Origin: CAWDPQ01 sp049642465
GTDB lineage: Bacteria > Acidobacteriota > Vicinamibacteria > Vicinamibacterales > 2-12-FULL-66-21
Assembly (NCBI GenBank): GCA_049642465.1
Contig: JBAROV010000244.1
Span: 1 to 59,873 of the forward strand
Reading direction: 5' to 3'
Length of the DNA: 59,873 bases
Positions 1 through 8,575 of this stretch are shown here, one piece after another. Every line of letters starts with the position of its first letter. Position 1 is the stretch's first letter. Under the pieces are notes generated by a model. The model searched no databases, was not told the DNA's origin, and was given only the letters and a program-made list of their open reading frames with translations. Position numbers and translations under genes: made by a program.

Positions 1-413
1 GAGCTCTTGATCTCCTGTTTATTTTTCTTCTGATCTCCTCACCTCCGGTGTTCTGACCGGGGATCACGAGATCGGCAGGAAAGTAGACCAGAGGTCCGGA
101 GGTCAGGAGAGAGTCCGTGTCAGTCTCGGTCCGCGTAACCGTGTCCGGCGAACGCGGGCCGGGTCTGACACGGACTTTCCTGAGCTCTTGATCTCCTGTT
201 TATTTTTCTTCTGATCTCCTCACCTCCGGTGTTCTGACCGGGGATCACGAGATCGGCAGGAAAATAGACCAGAGGTCAGGAGGTCAGGAGAGAGTCCGTG
301 TCAGACTCGGTCCGCGTAACCGTGTCCGCCGAACGCGGGCCGGGTCTGACACGGACTTTCCTGATCTCTTGATCTCCTGTCTATTTTTCTCCTGATCTCC
401 TAAACTCCTGTAG
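1..413. repeat. Tandem array of a 181-bp palindromic element (2.3 copies)
   Basis: Copies begin at 1, 182 and 363 with a period of 181 bp; the third is cut short at about 413 and the array runs off the left edge. Each full copy carries a central inverted repeat: AGTCCGTGTCAG at 112 and 293 pairs with CTGACACGGACT at 165 and 346. Flanking these are GATCTCCT-type 8-bp units that can extend the stem. No reading frame of interest lies in it. A diverged single copy lies at 58796-58967. No gene lies in 1-416. Confidence 0.93.
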
Positions 414-416
414 ATC

Positions 417-1844
417 TTGGGCGTGTCAAATCACCAGGCGGCCACGTCAAGCGGCAGATCGCCACTAACCACCCCGGTTCTGCGCGATCTCCCCGACGCT
501 CCTCGCAATCTCTGGCGCATCGTCGGCCCGGGTATCGTCGGCGCCGGTGTCGGACTGTCGTCGGGCGAATTCATCCTCTGGCCGTACATCGCGTCACAAG
601 TGGGGCTCGTGTTTCTGTGGGGCGCTGTGCTGGGCGTGACCACGCAGTTCTTCCTCAACATGGAGATCGAGCGCTACACGCTCGCAACGGGTGAAACGGC
701 CTTGGCCGGCTTCAATCGGTTCTGGAAGCACTGGGGACTCGTGCTTGCGATGATGGTGTGCTTCGCGAATCTCTGGCCGGGCTGGACCATGAGTGCGGCG
801 ACGCTGTCGACGTACATCTTTGGCGGGAATCCGCGCTACATTGCCGTCGGCGCGCTCATCGTGATTGGGACCGGGCTCACGTTCGCGCCAGTCGTCTACG
901 TGGCGCTCGAGCGGATGATCTTCGTCAAGATCGCAGCGGTCCTGACACTGATCGCCCTGGCCATTGTCTTCGCGATTAATGCCGACACCTGGCGCGCATT
1001 GCCCGCGTCACTGACGGTGGATGCACGTTTTCCGAGCGAGCTGAGTTTCGCGCTGCTCGTTGGCGCGATCGCATTTGCCGGCGCAGGAGGTGGACAGAAC
1101 CTCTGTCAAAGCAACTGGATCCGCGACAAGGGATTCGGCATGGGACGCTACGTCCCGCGTCTGGTCAGCCCCGTGACCGGCGTCGAGGAAGCGGCGCCGA
1201 CCGGCGTCACCTATCTCTTCGAGCCCAACCCGGCCAACATGGCACGCTGGAGGAGGTGGTGGCGATTCGCCAACGTCGAGCAGGCGCTGGCGTTCGTCGT
1301 GACCACCGTGATCACGATCGGGTTGACGTCGATGCTGGCGCATTCGACCCTGTTTGGCACGCCCGGACTTCCAAACAACGTCACCTTTCTTCGCATCGAA
1401 GGGCAGCGGCTCCAGGAAATCATCGGCCCCTGGTTTGGGGTGCTGTTCTGGGGAATCGGCGCGTTCTCGCTGTTTGCGTCGGCCATGGGGATCATCGACT
1501 ACACCAGCCGCCTCGCGGCCGACATCCTCAAGACGACGTATCTGCGTGCTTCGCGGGTGTCGGAGAGCCGGCTCTATTTCAGGCTGGTGTGGGGGATTGT
1601 GGGGATTGGCGCGGCGATTCTCCTTTTTGGGTTCGATCAGCCGCTGGTGCTCCTCGTGATCTCCGCCTGCACCGGTGCGGTGATCATGTTCCTGTACTCG
1701 TTCCTGCTCATCTTGCTGAACCGGCGCGCGCTGCCGGCTCCGATCGCGGTGCGGTCGTACCGAGTTGCGGCGCTCGTGTGGTCCACGGTCTTCTTCGGCG
1801 GCCTTTCGCTGATTACGATTTGGCAGCAGATGAGCAATCTCTGA
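417..1844 (+). CDS. Nramp-like (SLC11-related) membrane transporter without the DPGN motif
   Basis: A 475-residue polytopic inner-membrane protein with about 11 hydrophobic segments, in the Nramp/MntH superfamily of proton-coupled divalent-metal transporters. The N-terminal GPG (37-39) sits eight residues before SSGE (48-51), exactly where canonical Nramp proteins have the metal-binding DPGN of helix 1. The helix-6 MPH motif is also absent and is replaced by AGGGQNLCQSNWIRDKGFG (about 220-240). It therefore belongs to a divergent branch whose substrate cannot be assigned from the metal-site rules. The start is TTG at 417 or GTG at 423; no ATG lies nearby and the upstream sequence is the repeat array. 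Fold assignment is confident, substrate is not. Confidence 0.8.
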   Translation: MGVSNHQAATSSGRSPLTTPVLRDLPDAPRNLWRIVGPGIVGAGVGLSSGEFILWPYIASQVGLVFLWGAVLGVTTQFFLNMEIERYTLATGETALAGFNRFWKHWGLVLAMMVCFANLWPGWTMSAATLSTYIFGGNPRYIAVGALIVIGTGLTFAPVVYVALERMIFVKIAAVLTLIALAIVFAINADTWRALPASLTVDARFPSELSFALLVGAIAFAGAGGGQNLCQSNWIRDKGFGMGRYVPRLVSPVTGVEEAAPTGVTYLFEPNPANMARWRRWWRFANVEQALAFVVTTVITIGLTSMLAHSTLFGTPGLPNNVTFLRIEGQRLQEIIGPWFGVLFWGIGAFSLFASAMGIIDYTSRLAADILKTTYLRASRVSESRLYFRLVWGIVGIGAAILLFGFDQPLVLLVISACTGAVIMFLYSFLLILLNRRALPAPIAVRSYRVAALVWSTVFFGGLSLITIWQQMSNL

Positions 1845-1883
1845 CTGCCGGGCGATCGACGCAAGAGCACGATGCCAGGGCGA

Positions 1884-1991
1884 CTCACGACGACACGACG
1901 AACACGACGGGAGGATGTTCTCACGAACAGCACTGAGAACGGCGGACCGTGCCACGGCTTCGTGGCCTTCGTGCCTTCGTGTTCGTCGTGA
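1884..1991. repeat. Intergenic inverted-arm repeat
   Basis: In the 237-bp gap between two genes, CTCACGACGA starting at 1884 is matched by TCGTCGTGAG ending at 1991. Both arms are made of short imperfect units of the ACACGAAGG type. The arms are only partly complementary beyond the first ten bases. The layout resembles the 20277-20423 element. Confidence 0.6.
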
Positions 1992-2081
1992 GAAGACGTC
2001 GTAGAGCGTCCACGCGTCTGCGGCTGTCCGCCGAAATCGAGTAGGATCGCGCATCGCACCAGTGGATGAGGAAGATGACAC

Positions 2082-3095
2082 ATGTCGAGACTACTCTCTG
2101 CCGGCCTTGTGGCCTTCGCGATCGTGACGGGCGCTCAGACGCCCCCTGCTGATTCCATGCGCATCGAACGTCTCGACCCCGCGCTCGATAAGTTAATCGC
2201 TCCCGACGCCAAGATTGAGGTGCTCGCCCAGGGACACGACTGGACGGAAGGACCGCTCTGGATCAAGAGAGGCGGCTACCTCCTTTTTTCCGACATTCCA
2301 AAGAACTCGATCTATCGCTGGAAGGAAGGCGAAGGCGAGAAACTGTATCTCCAGCCGTCCGGGTACAGCGGCAAAGAGCCGCGTGGCGGAGAGACGGGAT
2401 CGAACGGATTGACCCTCGACCGCGAGGGCCGGCTGGTGCTCTGTCAGCACGGCGATCGGCGGATGGCGCGGATGGATGCGCCGCTCGAAAGCCCGAAGCC
2501 ACAGTTCACCCCGCTCGCCGTCCGTTATCAGGGCAAGCGGTTCAACAGTCCCAACGACGCCGTGTTTCGGAGCAACGGCGACCTGTACTTCACCGACCCG
2601 GCGTATGGCATGGAGAAGCAGTGGGAGGACCCGGCGCGCGAGATTTCCTTCGCTGGCGTCTACCGACGCTCGGCCGCCGGAGAAATCACGCTCCTCACGA
2701 GCGACATGACGCGTCCGAACGGCCTGGCGTTTTCTCCGGACGAACGTCGGCTCTACATCGCGCAATCGGACCAGAAGGCCGCGATCTGGCGGGTGTTCGA
2801 CGTGAAGCGGGATGGCACGATCGAGAACAGTCGCGTACTGCTGGACGTCACGTCGATGGTCCCCTCGAAAAAGGGGCTTCCGGACGGTCTCAAGATCGAC
2901 ACGGAAGGTAACCTCTTCGCGACCGGTCCCGGTGGCGTGCTCATCATCACGCCCGACGGCAAGCATCTCGGCACGATCGCCACGGGGCAGGCGACATCGA
3001 ATTGCGCATTCGGCGATGACGGCCGGACGCTCTATATGACGGCGGACGATTACCTGATGCGGGTTCGGTTGAAGACCAAGGGTCTGGGGTTCTGA
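2082..3095 (+). CDS. SMP-30/gluconolactonase/LRE-like six-bladed propeller, exported
   Basis: A 337-residue predicted periplasmic hydrolase of the SMP-30/gluconolactonase family, which opens sugar lactones using one bound divalent metal. A signal peptide covers about residues 1-22. The four family metal ligands can be placed: E56 in DWTEGP, N158 in NSPND, N213 in RPNGL and D268 in LPDGL. Length is normal for the family. It starts at ATG 2082, the first good start after the upstream repeat. It is convergent with the alginate-lyase-like gene only 2 bp away. In this sugar-rich setting a role in handling oxidised sugars is likely; the exact lactone is unknown. Confidence 0.85.
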   Translation: MSRLLSAGLVAFAIVTGAQTPPADSMRIERLDPALDKLIAPDAKIEVLAQGHDWTEGPLWIKRGGYLLFSDIPKNSIYRWKEGEGEKLYLQPSGYSGKEPRGGETGSNGLTLDREGRLVLCQHGDRRMARMDAPLESPKPQFTPLAVRYQGKRFNSPNDAVFRSNGDLYFTDPAYGMEKQWEDPAREISFAGVYRRSAAGEITLLTSDMTRPNGLAFSPDERRLYIAQSDQKAAIWRVFDVKRDGTIENSRVLLDVTSMVPSKKGLPDGLKIDTEGNLFATGPGGVLIITPDGKHLGTIATGQATSNCAFGDDGRTLYMTADDYLMRVRLKTKGLGF

Positions 3096-3097
3096 CG

Positions 3098-4297
3098 CTA
3101 CGGCACGATCAGATCGAATCGAAGACTGCCACCACGGATTCTGGTGGCAAGCTCCCGATATTTCGGTTCTTTCCACGCCACCGCAGCCCGGCGTAGCAGC
3201 AGCTCCAATTCGCTCGGCCGGAACGGCGTAATCTGCGCCTCGGGCCACTTGCGCTCGCCCGCCGCGAACGGGACGAGATAATCCAGCGCCTGGCGCAAAC
3301 TGCGACCGTCCGCCGTTCGGTAATTCCAGAGATCCACGCCGGCCTGTTGCCCGAGCATGGCGAGATCGAAAAATGCTCTCAGGTTGAAGATGCTGTAGTC
3401 CCACGAGCGCGTGCGCTCCAATTCGCGCGGCTGGCGGCCGTCCGGTTCAATCTGCCGCGCGATCCGGCCGCGCGATCCTTCGAGCGTTCGCCGGGCCAGC
3501 TCCTGCTGATCGGTGAACAGTGCCAGGCCCGCAACCTGCACGTCGTACCAGGTCTCGTGATTGTTCCCGTTCCTGGATTCATCGATGCCGTACTGACTGT
3601 TCGTGAGCCAGCGCAGATAGGCGGTCATCCACGCATGCAGTCCGCTGCGATCGGAGGGTTTCCACGCGGACGATTCAACGATCATCGCCACCCCGTCGAG
3701 CATTTCCGGCAACCCGCGCGTCTCGATGATTCCGATGCCGCGCCCCTCGTTGATTCCGGGAATCCCTTGTCCGAAGTTGAGGTGCGGATTCATCCGAGTG
3801 GCGGGATCGAGAAACCAGACGCGCACCAGACTGGCGGCGTGCTTCGCGTACTCCTGTCGTCCGGTCAGGCGATACGCGAGGCCGAGCGTGGACACGGTGC
3901 TCACCAGGCGACCGAGGTTGTCGTGATCCGGCAGCCGGTTGATTTCAGGATTCCGTTCGCCGTCTTTCCGAATATACGGACGCCCACCTGGCTTCGACGG
4001 ATCGGGCCACCAATACGGCGCCTGACTCATGTAGTCGTGCTTGTCTCCGCTCGGGGGGGTGGTCGTTTTGTCCAGTACGGAGACAGGCGCCACGCTGAGC
4101 GCCTCGCGGGCGTCAGCTTCGAGCGACTCGATGGCGCGTGTCAGTTCGGCGTCGCCGCGCTTCGCACGGGCGGCGACGTTCGCCAGATGCGCCGTATCGA
4201 GCAGGAGCAACTTCCCCTGGCGCGGAGTTTCACGCGTCAAAGCGGGTGCCGCGCCAACCACGATTGTCAGGACCGCCGCTGCGCAGACGTATCGCAT
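3098..4297 (-). CDS. Alginate lyase family protein (PL5-like), exported
   Basis: A 399-residue exported protein of the alginate_lyase (PL5) family, alpha/alpha-toroid lyases that cleave uronic-acid polymers by beta-elimination. The signal peptide starts MRYVCAAAVLTIVV, so I choose ATG at 4297; an upstream start at 4315 would add six residues before it. The core motif NNHETWYD (about residues 245-252) contains the Asn/His pair used by the family, and the SQAPYWWPDP segment is also typical. Members outside proteobacteria often act on substrates other than alginate, so the polymer is not assigned. Confidence 0.85.
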   Translation of the reverse strand: MRYVCAAAVLTIVVGAAPALTRETPRQGKLLLLDTAHLANVAARAKRGDAELTRAIESLEADAREALSVAPVSVLDKTTTPPSGDKHDYMSQAPYWWPDPSKPGGRPYIRKDGERNPEINRLPDHDNLGRLVSTVSTLGLAYRLTGRQEYAKHAASLVRVWFLDPATRMNPHLNFGQGIPGINEGRGIGIIETRGLPEMLDGVAMIVESSAWKPSDRSGLHAWMTAYLRWLTNSQYGIDESRNGNNHETWYDVQVAGLALFTDQQELARRTLEGSRGRIARQIEPDGRQPRELERTRSWDYSIFNLRAFFDLAMLGQQAGVDLWNYRTADGRSLRQALDYLVPFAAGERKWPEAQITPFRPSELELLLRRAAVAWKEPKYRELATRIRGGSLRFDLIVP

Positions 4298-4421
4298 GGG
4301 CTCAATTCTCCACAAATAACGACCGTTTCCAAAGAAATTACCCTCGACAACGCCCGTGCTCGGGAGCTATCTTGCCGCCACAGTCAGACGTTCGGCGGTG
4401 AATTGATTGGGAGGTGTTCGC

Positions 4422-5981
4422 ATGGCCGGGGGAATCTCGAGACGCCACTTCTTTTTTGGCACGCTCCTCGCCGGCGTGATTCCGCGCGGCGGTTTCGGCA
4501 GCGTCGCGTCGCTGAAGGGGCTCGGCTATCAGTCTCCAAACGAGAAGATGAACATTGCCGGCATTGGCGCCGGAGGCCGGGCGCTCGGCGTCCTCTCCCA
4601 GATGGAATCCGAGAACATCGTCGCGCTCGCCGATGTCGATTGGGCACGCGGAGCCGAAGGATTCAAACGCTGGGAGAAGGCGACCAAGTACAAAGACTTC
4701 CGGCAGATGCTCGACAAGGAAAAGGGCATCGATGCGGTCACCGTCATTATTCCGGATCACATGCACGCGGCGGCGGCACTCGCGGCGATGCAGCGCGGCA
4801 AGCACGTGTACGTCGAGAAGCCGTTGACCCGCACGCCGTGGGAGGCGAGGCTGCTGACGGATGCGGCCGCGAAGTACAAAGTCGCGACCCAGATGGGCAA
4901 TCAGGGCTACTCGCACGATGCCACGCGCGTCGCGGCTGAGATCATCTGGTCCGGCGAGATCGGCGACGTCACCGAAGTGCACTCGTTCCGCGGGCGCGCC
5001 AGCTGGCCCCAGGGCATGCCAGCACTCCCGGCGCAAGAACCCGTGCCCGAGACACTGGACTGGGATCTGTGGCTGGGCGGCGCAGCTTTCCGTCCGTACA
5101 CCTCGGGTGACGCCGCATACCGCCAGGAGTATCCGAACAATCAGTTTGGTTTCTATCTGCCGTTCAACTGGCGAGGCTTCTACGATTTCGGCAGCAGCCT
5201 GATTGGTGACTGGGGTATCCATCAACTGGGGCCGGCAAATCTGGCGCTTCGTCTTGGACCCCCGATCAGCGTGGAGTGCATCAAGCAGGGCGAGGGCAGA
5301 AGTCCGTACACGTTCCCGCGCGGTGGCGTCGCGATCAAGTGGGAGTTTGCGGCGCGCGATAAGATGCCCCCGGTCACCGTGTACTGGTCCGACACCGGCG
5401 ACATGTATACGCCGTCTGGCATGACCGTGGAGCAGATGCGACCGATCCCCGGGACCGGACCTCAAATCGAGACTCCACCTGGCGGTCGCGGGGGCCGCGG
5501 TGGGGACGGTCGCGGTCGAGGAGGCGAGCAGCAGGGTGCGGCAGGCGAGCCCGGCGCTCCCGGTGCGGGACGCGGGCGTGGTGGACGCGGCGGCGGTCAG
5601 GCGGGACAGCCGGGAAGCGGCTACAACACCGTGTTCGTTGGGACGAAGGGATATCTGGGAACGAGCGGTCGAGGTGAAGGCGTCGGCCTCCTTCCAGGAT
5701 CGCGGTGGGCCGAATACGCGCTCCCCCCACGTCTGCTGACTCGGTCGCCGGGACATCAGCGCGACTGGATCCGCGCGTGCAAAGGCGGAGAACCTGCCTG
5801 CTCCAACTTCAGCGTCGCCGGCCCGTACACCGAATGGATGGTCCTCGGCGCCGTCGCCACGCGAGTGCAAGGAAAGTTGCTCTGGGATCCGAAGAAGATG
5901 GAGTTCACGAATAACAAGGAAGCGAACAAATACGTGAAGCCGGTGTTTCGAAAGGGCTGGGAACTCAGGTCGATAACGTAG
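4422..5981 (+). CDS. Gfo/Idh/MocA family oxidoreductase, Tat-exported, with Gly/Arg-rich insertion
   Basis: A 519-residue NAD(P)-dependent dehydrogenase-like protein. It begins with a Tat-type signal (SRRHFFFG, then a hydrophobic stretch), followed by a Rossmann GxGxxG-type motif (IAGIGAGGR) and the family EKP motif (YVEKPLTRT). Between the substrate domain and the C-terminus, about residues 347-397, is a low-complexity block of GGRGGRGG-like repeats absent from normal family members. ATG 4422 is chosen because GGGAGG lies 8 bp upstream. Tat-exported members are common in Acidobacteria and Planctomycetes; some family members oxidise or reduce sugar C3 positions. The next gene carries a similar Gly/Arg block. 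Confidence 0.88.
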   Translation: MAGGISRRHFFFGTLLAGVIPRGGFGSVASLKGLGYQSPNEKMNIAGIGAGGRALGVLSQMESENIVALADVDWARGAEGFKRWEKATKYKDFRQMLDKEKGIDAVTVIIPDHMHAAAALAAMQRGKHVYVEKPLTRTPWEARLLTDAAAKYKVATQMGNQGYSHDATRVAAEIIWSGEIGDVTEVHSFRGRASWPQGMPALPAQEPVPETLDWDLWLGGAAFRPYTSGDAAYRQEYPNNQFGFYLPFNWRGFYDFGSSLIGDWGIHQLGPANLALRLGPPISVECIKQGEGRSPYTFPRGGVAIKWEFAARDKMPPVTVYWSDTGDMYTPSGMTVEQMRPIPGTGPQIETPPGGRGGRGGDGRGRGGEQQGAAGEPGAPGAGRGRGGRGGGQAGQPGSGYNTVFVGTKGYLGTSGRGEGVGLLPGSRWAEYALPPRLLTRSPGHQRDWIRACKGGEPACSNFSVAGPYTEWMVLGAVATRVQGKLLWDPKKMEFTNNKEANKYVKPVFRKGWELRSIT

Positions 5982-6024
5982 GGAGTTGGCAGCTGGCTTG
6001 AGCATCTGGTCAGCATCTATCAAT

Positions 6025-6104
6025 GCGCGTGGGGCCCCACCCCCACGCGCCTACGCGCTTGGCGCGACGGCCTTTGGCCTTGCCGCCGCAAAAATCGCGG
6101 CGGC
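6025..6104. repeat. GC-rich hairpin element before the isomerase-like gene
   Basis: A 10-bp perfect stem (GCGCGTGGGG at 6025-6034 with CCCCACGCGC at 6041-6050) is followed by a second stem (GCCGCCGC 6082-6089 with GCGGCGGC 6097-6104). It includes GGGGCCCCACCCCC, which recurs on the other strand at 22349-22362. There is no T tract, so it is not a standard terminator. Confidence 0.7.
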
Positions 6105-6130
6105 CTAGCGATCTGATTAGGAGAAAAGTC

Positions 6131-7267
6131 ATGCAGTACACACGCCGTGAGATAGGCAAACTAGCCTTGGCAGTTCCCGCGGCCGGCTTGTTGCCGGTAC
6201 GGTTGCTCGCGCAGACGAAGCCCAACTCAAAATTCGAAGGCGTGCAGATCGGCACGATCACATACAGCTACCGCAGCATGCCGGATCAGAGCGCAGAAGC
6301 CACGCTTAAATACATCGTTGATTCGGGCATCAGCGCGATCGAGTTGATGGGTGGACCCGTCGAGAGTTTTGCCGGTGCGCCAACCATGGGCGGGCGAGGC
6401 GGTCGCGGTGGCGGAGCGGGCGGGGGCCGTGCCGGAGGCGGTCGGGAAGGTCGCGGTCGTGGTGGACCCGACCCCGCGACGCTCACGGCCTCGTGGAACG
6501 GCGTACCGTGCGCTCCCGCACGAAGGGGCGACGAACCCGCGCCGCCGGGCGCGGGTCGGCGCGGTGGTGGCGGCGGCCGAGGGGAGATGACACCCGAACA
6601 GCAGGCGGCACAACAGGAGCAGGCCGCCAAGCTGAAGGCGTGGCGTACCAGCGTCTCCATGGACCCGTTCAAGAAATTGCGCCAGATGTACAACGACGCC
6701 GGCGTTACGATTTACGCGTGGAAGCAGCTCAGCCTGAACATGTCGGACGAGGAATTCGAGTACATCTTCAACGTCGCCGAAGCGCTCGGTTGCACCCACA
6801 CGACGCTCGAACTGCCGACCGATGCCGCGCAACTCAAACGGCTCGGCGACTTCGCGATGAAGAAGAAGATCTACGCCGCGTATCACACGCACACGCAGGG
6901 CAGCATGACGGCGTTCGACCAGGCGTTCGCTCTCTCAAAGGGCAACATGGCCAACGTGGACTTCGGCCACTGGGTTGCAGCCGGCAACGTGGGCGGAACA
7001 TCCATGCAGTTCCTCGAGAAGTACCACGATCGGATTTCGAGCTTCCATTTGAAGGATCGAACGAAACCGGAACACTGCGCCTTGAACCTTCCGTGGGGGA
7101 CCGGTGAAACGCCAATCGGCGAGATCCTGCAGCTGGTGAAAAAGAACCGCTGGAACATTCCGGCGTCGGTCGAGCTCGAATACGACATTCCGGATGGGTC
7201 GGACGCCGTAAAAGAGGTTCACAAGTGTGTCGAGTACTGCAGGACCGCGCTGACGGCAAGGACCTAG
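6131..7267 (+). CDS. Sugar phosphate isomerase/epimerase-like TIM barrel, exported, with Gly/Arg-rich insertion
   Basis: A 378-residue xylose-isomerase-like TIM-barrel protein (AP endonuclease family 2 fold) with a Tat-like leader, MQYTRREIGKLALAVPAAG. ATG 6131 is preceded by AGGAG at a normal distance. Barrel landmarks include AIELMGGP in the first third and the C-terminal PASVELEYDIP. Residues of about 85-165 are a Gly/Arg/Pro-rich low-complexity insertion (GGRGGRGGGAGGGRAGG and similar), so the protein is about 80 residues longer than usual. It follows the Gfo/Idh/MocA gene by 149 bp and is probably co-transcribed. Related exported proteins act on keto- or dehydrated sugars; here the substrate is inferred only. 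Confidence 0.85.
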   Translation: MQYTRREIGKLALAVPAAGLLPVRLLAQTKPNSKFEGVQIGTITYSYRSMPDQSAEATLKYIVDSGISAIELMGGPVESFAGAPTMGGRGGRGGGAGGGRAGGGREGRGRGGPDPATLTASWNGVPCAPARRGDEPAPPGAGRRGGGGGRGEMTPEQQAAQQEQAAKLKAWRTSVSMDPFKKLRQMYNDAGVTIYAWKQLSLNMSDEEFEYIFNVAEALGCTHTTLELPTDAAQLKRLGDFAMKKKIYAAYHTHTQGSMTAFDQAFALSKGNMANVDFGHWVAAGNVGGTSMQFLEKYHDRISSFHLKDRTKPEHCALNLPWGTGETPIGEILQLVKKNRWNIPASVELEYDIPDGSDAVKEVHKCVEYCRTALTART

Positions 7268-7271
7268 CGCC

Positions 7272-8171
7272 ATGCACGCGACTTCCGCGCGCCTCGTTGT
7301 GATGATCATCCCGGTTCTGCTCACCGCGGCGGCACTCGCGGCCGATTGGTCGGCCGTGTCCGCGGCGCCGATGAACCGCACCGTGTACGTCACCGTCACC
7401 GATCGCCAGGGGGCGCCGGTGACCGATCTCACCCCCGCCGACTTCGTGGTCAAGGAAGGCGGGAAGGAGCGCGAGGTCGTCAAGGCAGCGCCGGTGACCG
7501 CGCGGATGCGCCTGGCAGTTGGCTTCGAGGAACGCCTGGCGCCTGACAGCGCCGTTCGAGTCGGGATTTTTGAATTCGTAAAACGTGTGGCAAACGCCGC
7601 GGAAATCAGCCTGATAGCGATCGGGCTCGGGAACAGGACCATCGTCGACTACACGAGCGATCCCGGTTTGCTCGTCGGGGGCATCAACACCCTGACGCTG
7701 AATGCGTCGCGTGAGTCGAACATGGCCGAAGGGATCCTCGAGATCGTCGAAGGGTTCACCAAGAACAAACCCGAACGTCCGGCGATCGTGGTTATCGCGA
7801 TTTCGGGCGGGCCTTCAAGCGTCAACCCGCGCAGTTTCCTGGAGAGGCTCGGCGACAGTGGAGTCACGATGCACGCCGCCACACTGAGGGGCGGAGGCGC
7901 GAGCGGGACACCAGTTGGCGCCTTGGCCGACGAGGGGGGGCTCGACCAGGTGCTGGGCGACGGTCCGAAACAATCAGGCGGCCGCCAGATCGAGGTGAAC
8001 GCGACTGCCGGCATACCGAGAGCCCTCCAGCAGATCGCCGACGATCTGCTGGGGCAGTACGCGATCACGTACGTCCTGCCGGACGGCGTGAAGCCGAGCA
8101 AACGATTCAGCATCAGCACGAAGCGCCGCGGCGTGACCCTGCGCGCCCCGTCGACGATCCCCGATCGGTGA
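7272..8171 (+). CDS. Acidobacterial-type VWFA-related protein lacking the metal site
   Basis: A 299-residue exported protein matching the VWFA-related domain expanded in Acidobacteria. The N-terminal signal is followed by the diagnostic VYVTVTDRQGAPVTDLTPAD segment (about 36-57) and a Rossmann-like VWA half ending around GQYAITYVLPDG. The usual MIDAS motif DxSxS that should follow the first strand is missing: the corresponding region reads ARMRLAVGFEERL. Metal-dependent ligand binding is therefore doubtful. The ATG lies 4 bp after the previous stop, and the 3' end overlaps the next gene by 4 bp (GTGA), so it is in the middle of an operon. Confidence 0.8.
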   Translation: MHATSARLVVMIIPVLLTAAALAADWSAVSAAPMNRTVYVTVTDRQGAPVTDLTPADFVVKEGGKEREVVKAAPVTARMRLAVGFEERLAPDSAVRVGIFEFVKRVANAAEISLIAIGLGNRTIVDYTSDPGLLVGGINTLTLNASRESNMAEGILEIVEGFTKNKPERPAIVVIAISGGPSSVNPRSFLERLGDSGVTMHAATLRGGGASGTPVGALADEGGLDQVLGDGPKQSGGRQIEVNATAGIPRALQQIADDLLGQYAITYVLPDGVKPSKRFSISTKRRGVTLRAPSTIPDR

Positions 8172-8563
8172 GTCTCGCCCATCTCACGTTGCCGACGCGT
8201 CATGTCGAGAAGACCGCGTCGTTTTTCGAACACGCGCTCGGCTATTCGCGCGATCCGGTTCCGGCAAACGTCCCGGATGAGACAGTGTGGCTGAACATCG
8301 GGCAGGCCCAGCAGATCCACATCTTTTATGTGGAAGGATTCAGCGTGTCACCGTTCGAACGGGAGTTCGGGCGGCACGTGGCAGTCCACTATCCGAGTGA
8401 GGGATTCGAGGCGCTGAAGGAACGACTCGTACAGCACGGCGCCGAACTCATCGAGCCAATCCGCGCCACGCCCTTCGCCCGGTTCTTCTTTCGGGAACCC
8501 GTCAATGGATACGTATTCGAGGTGATTGCTGACCGATCAGCGGGCGAGCGTTTGACCCGCTGA
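8168..8563 (+). CDS. VOC (glyoxalase/bleomycin-resistance/dioxygenase) family protein
   Basis: A 131-residue cytoplasmic protein with the paired beta-alpha-beta-beta-beta modules of the VOC fold. It opens with LAHLTLPTRHVEKTASFFEHALGY, the classic first module, and ends with the NGYVFEVI strand that usually supplies a Glu metal ligand. Candidate ligands are the first His of LAHL, a His of the central HVAVHYP and that Glu. It starts at GTG 8168, overlapping the VWFA stop in GTGA, which indicates translational coupling. The reaction cannot be told; small VOC proteins include lactoylglutathione lyases, epimerases and resistance proteins. Confidence 0.85.
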   Translation: MSLAHLTLPTRHVEKTASFFEHALGYSRDPVPANVPDETVWLNIGQAQQIHIFYVEGFSVSPFEREFGRHVAVHYPSEGFEALKERLVQHGAELIEPIRATPFARFFFREPVNGYVFEVIADRSAGERLTR

Positions 8564-8575
8564 TCTGGTGGTCGG

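Noticed and set aside
1..413. Possible CRISPR array
   Set aside because: The repeats are 181 bp with no spacers and are palindromic elements; there are no cas genes.
1008..2081. A 357-codon minus-strand frame over the Nramp-like gene and the following gap
   Set aside because: Low-complexity Arg-rich translation without motif; it is opposite a well-supported membrane protein gene.
4338..6023. A 561-codon frame on the minus strand
   Set aside because: Antisense of the Gfo/Idh/MocA gene at 4422, which has clear motifs, a Tat signal and a Shine-Dalgarno site.
6131..7267. Gly/Arg-rich block as an RNA-binding RGG domain
   Set aside because: The protein has an export signal and the block interrupts an enzyme fold; RNA binding is not supported.
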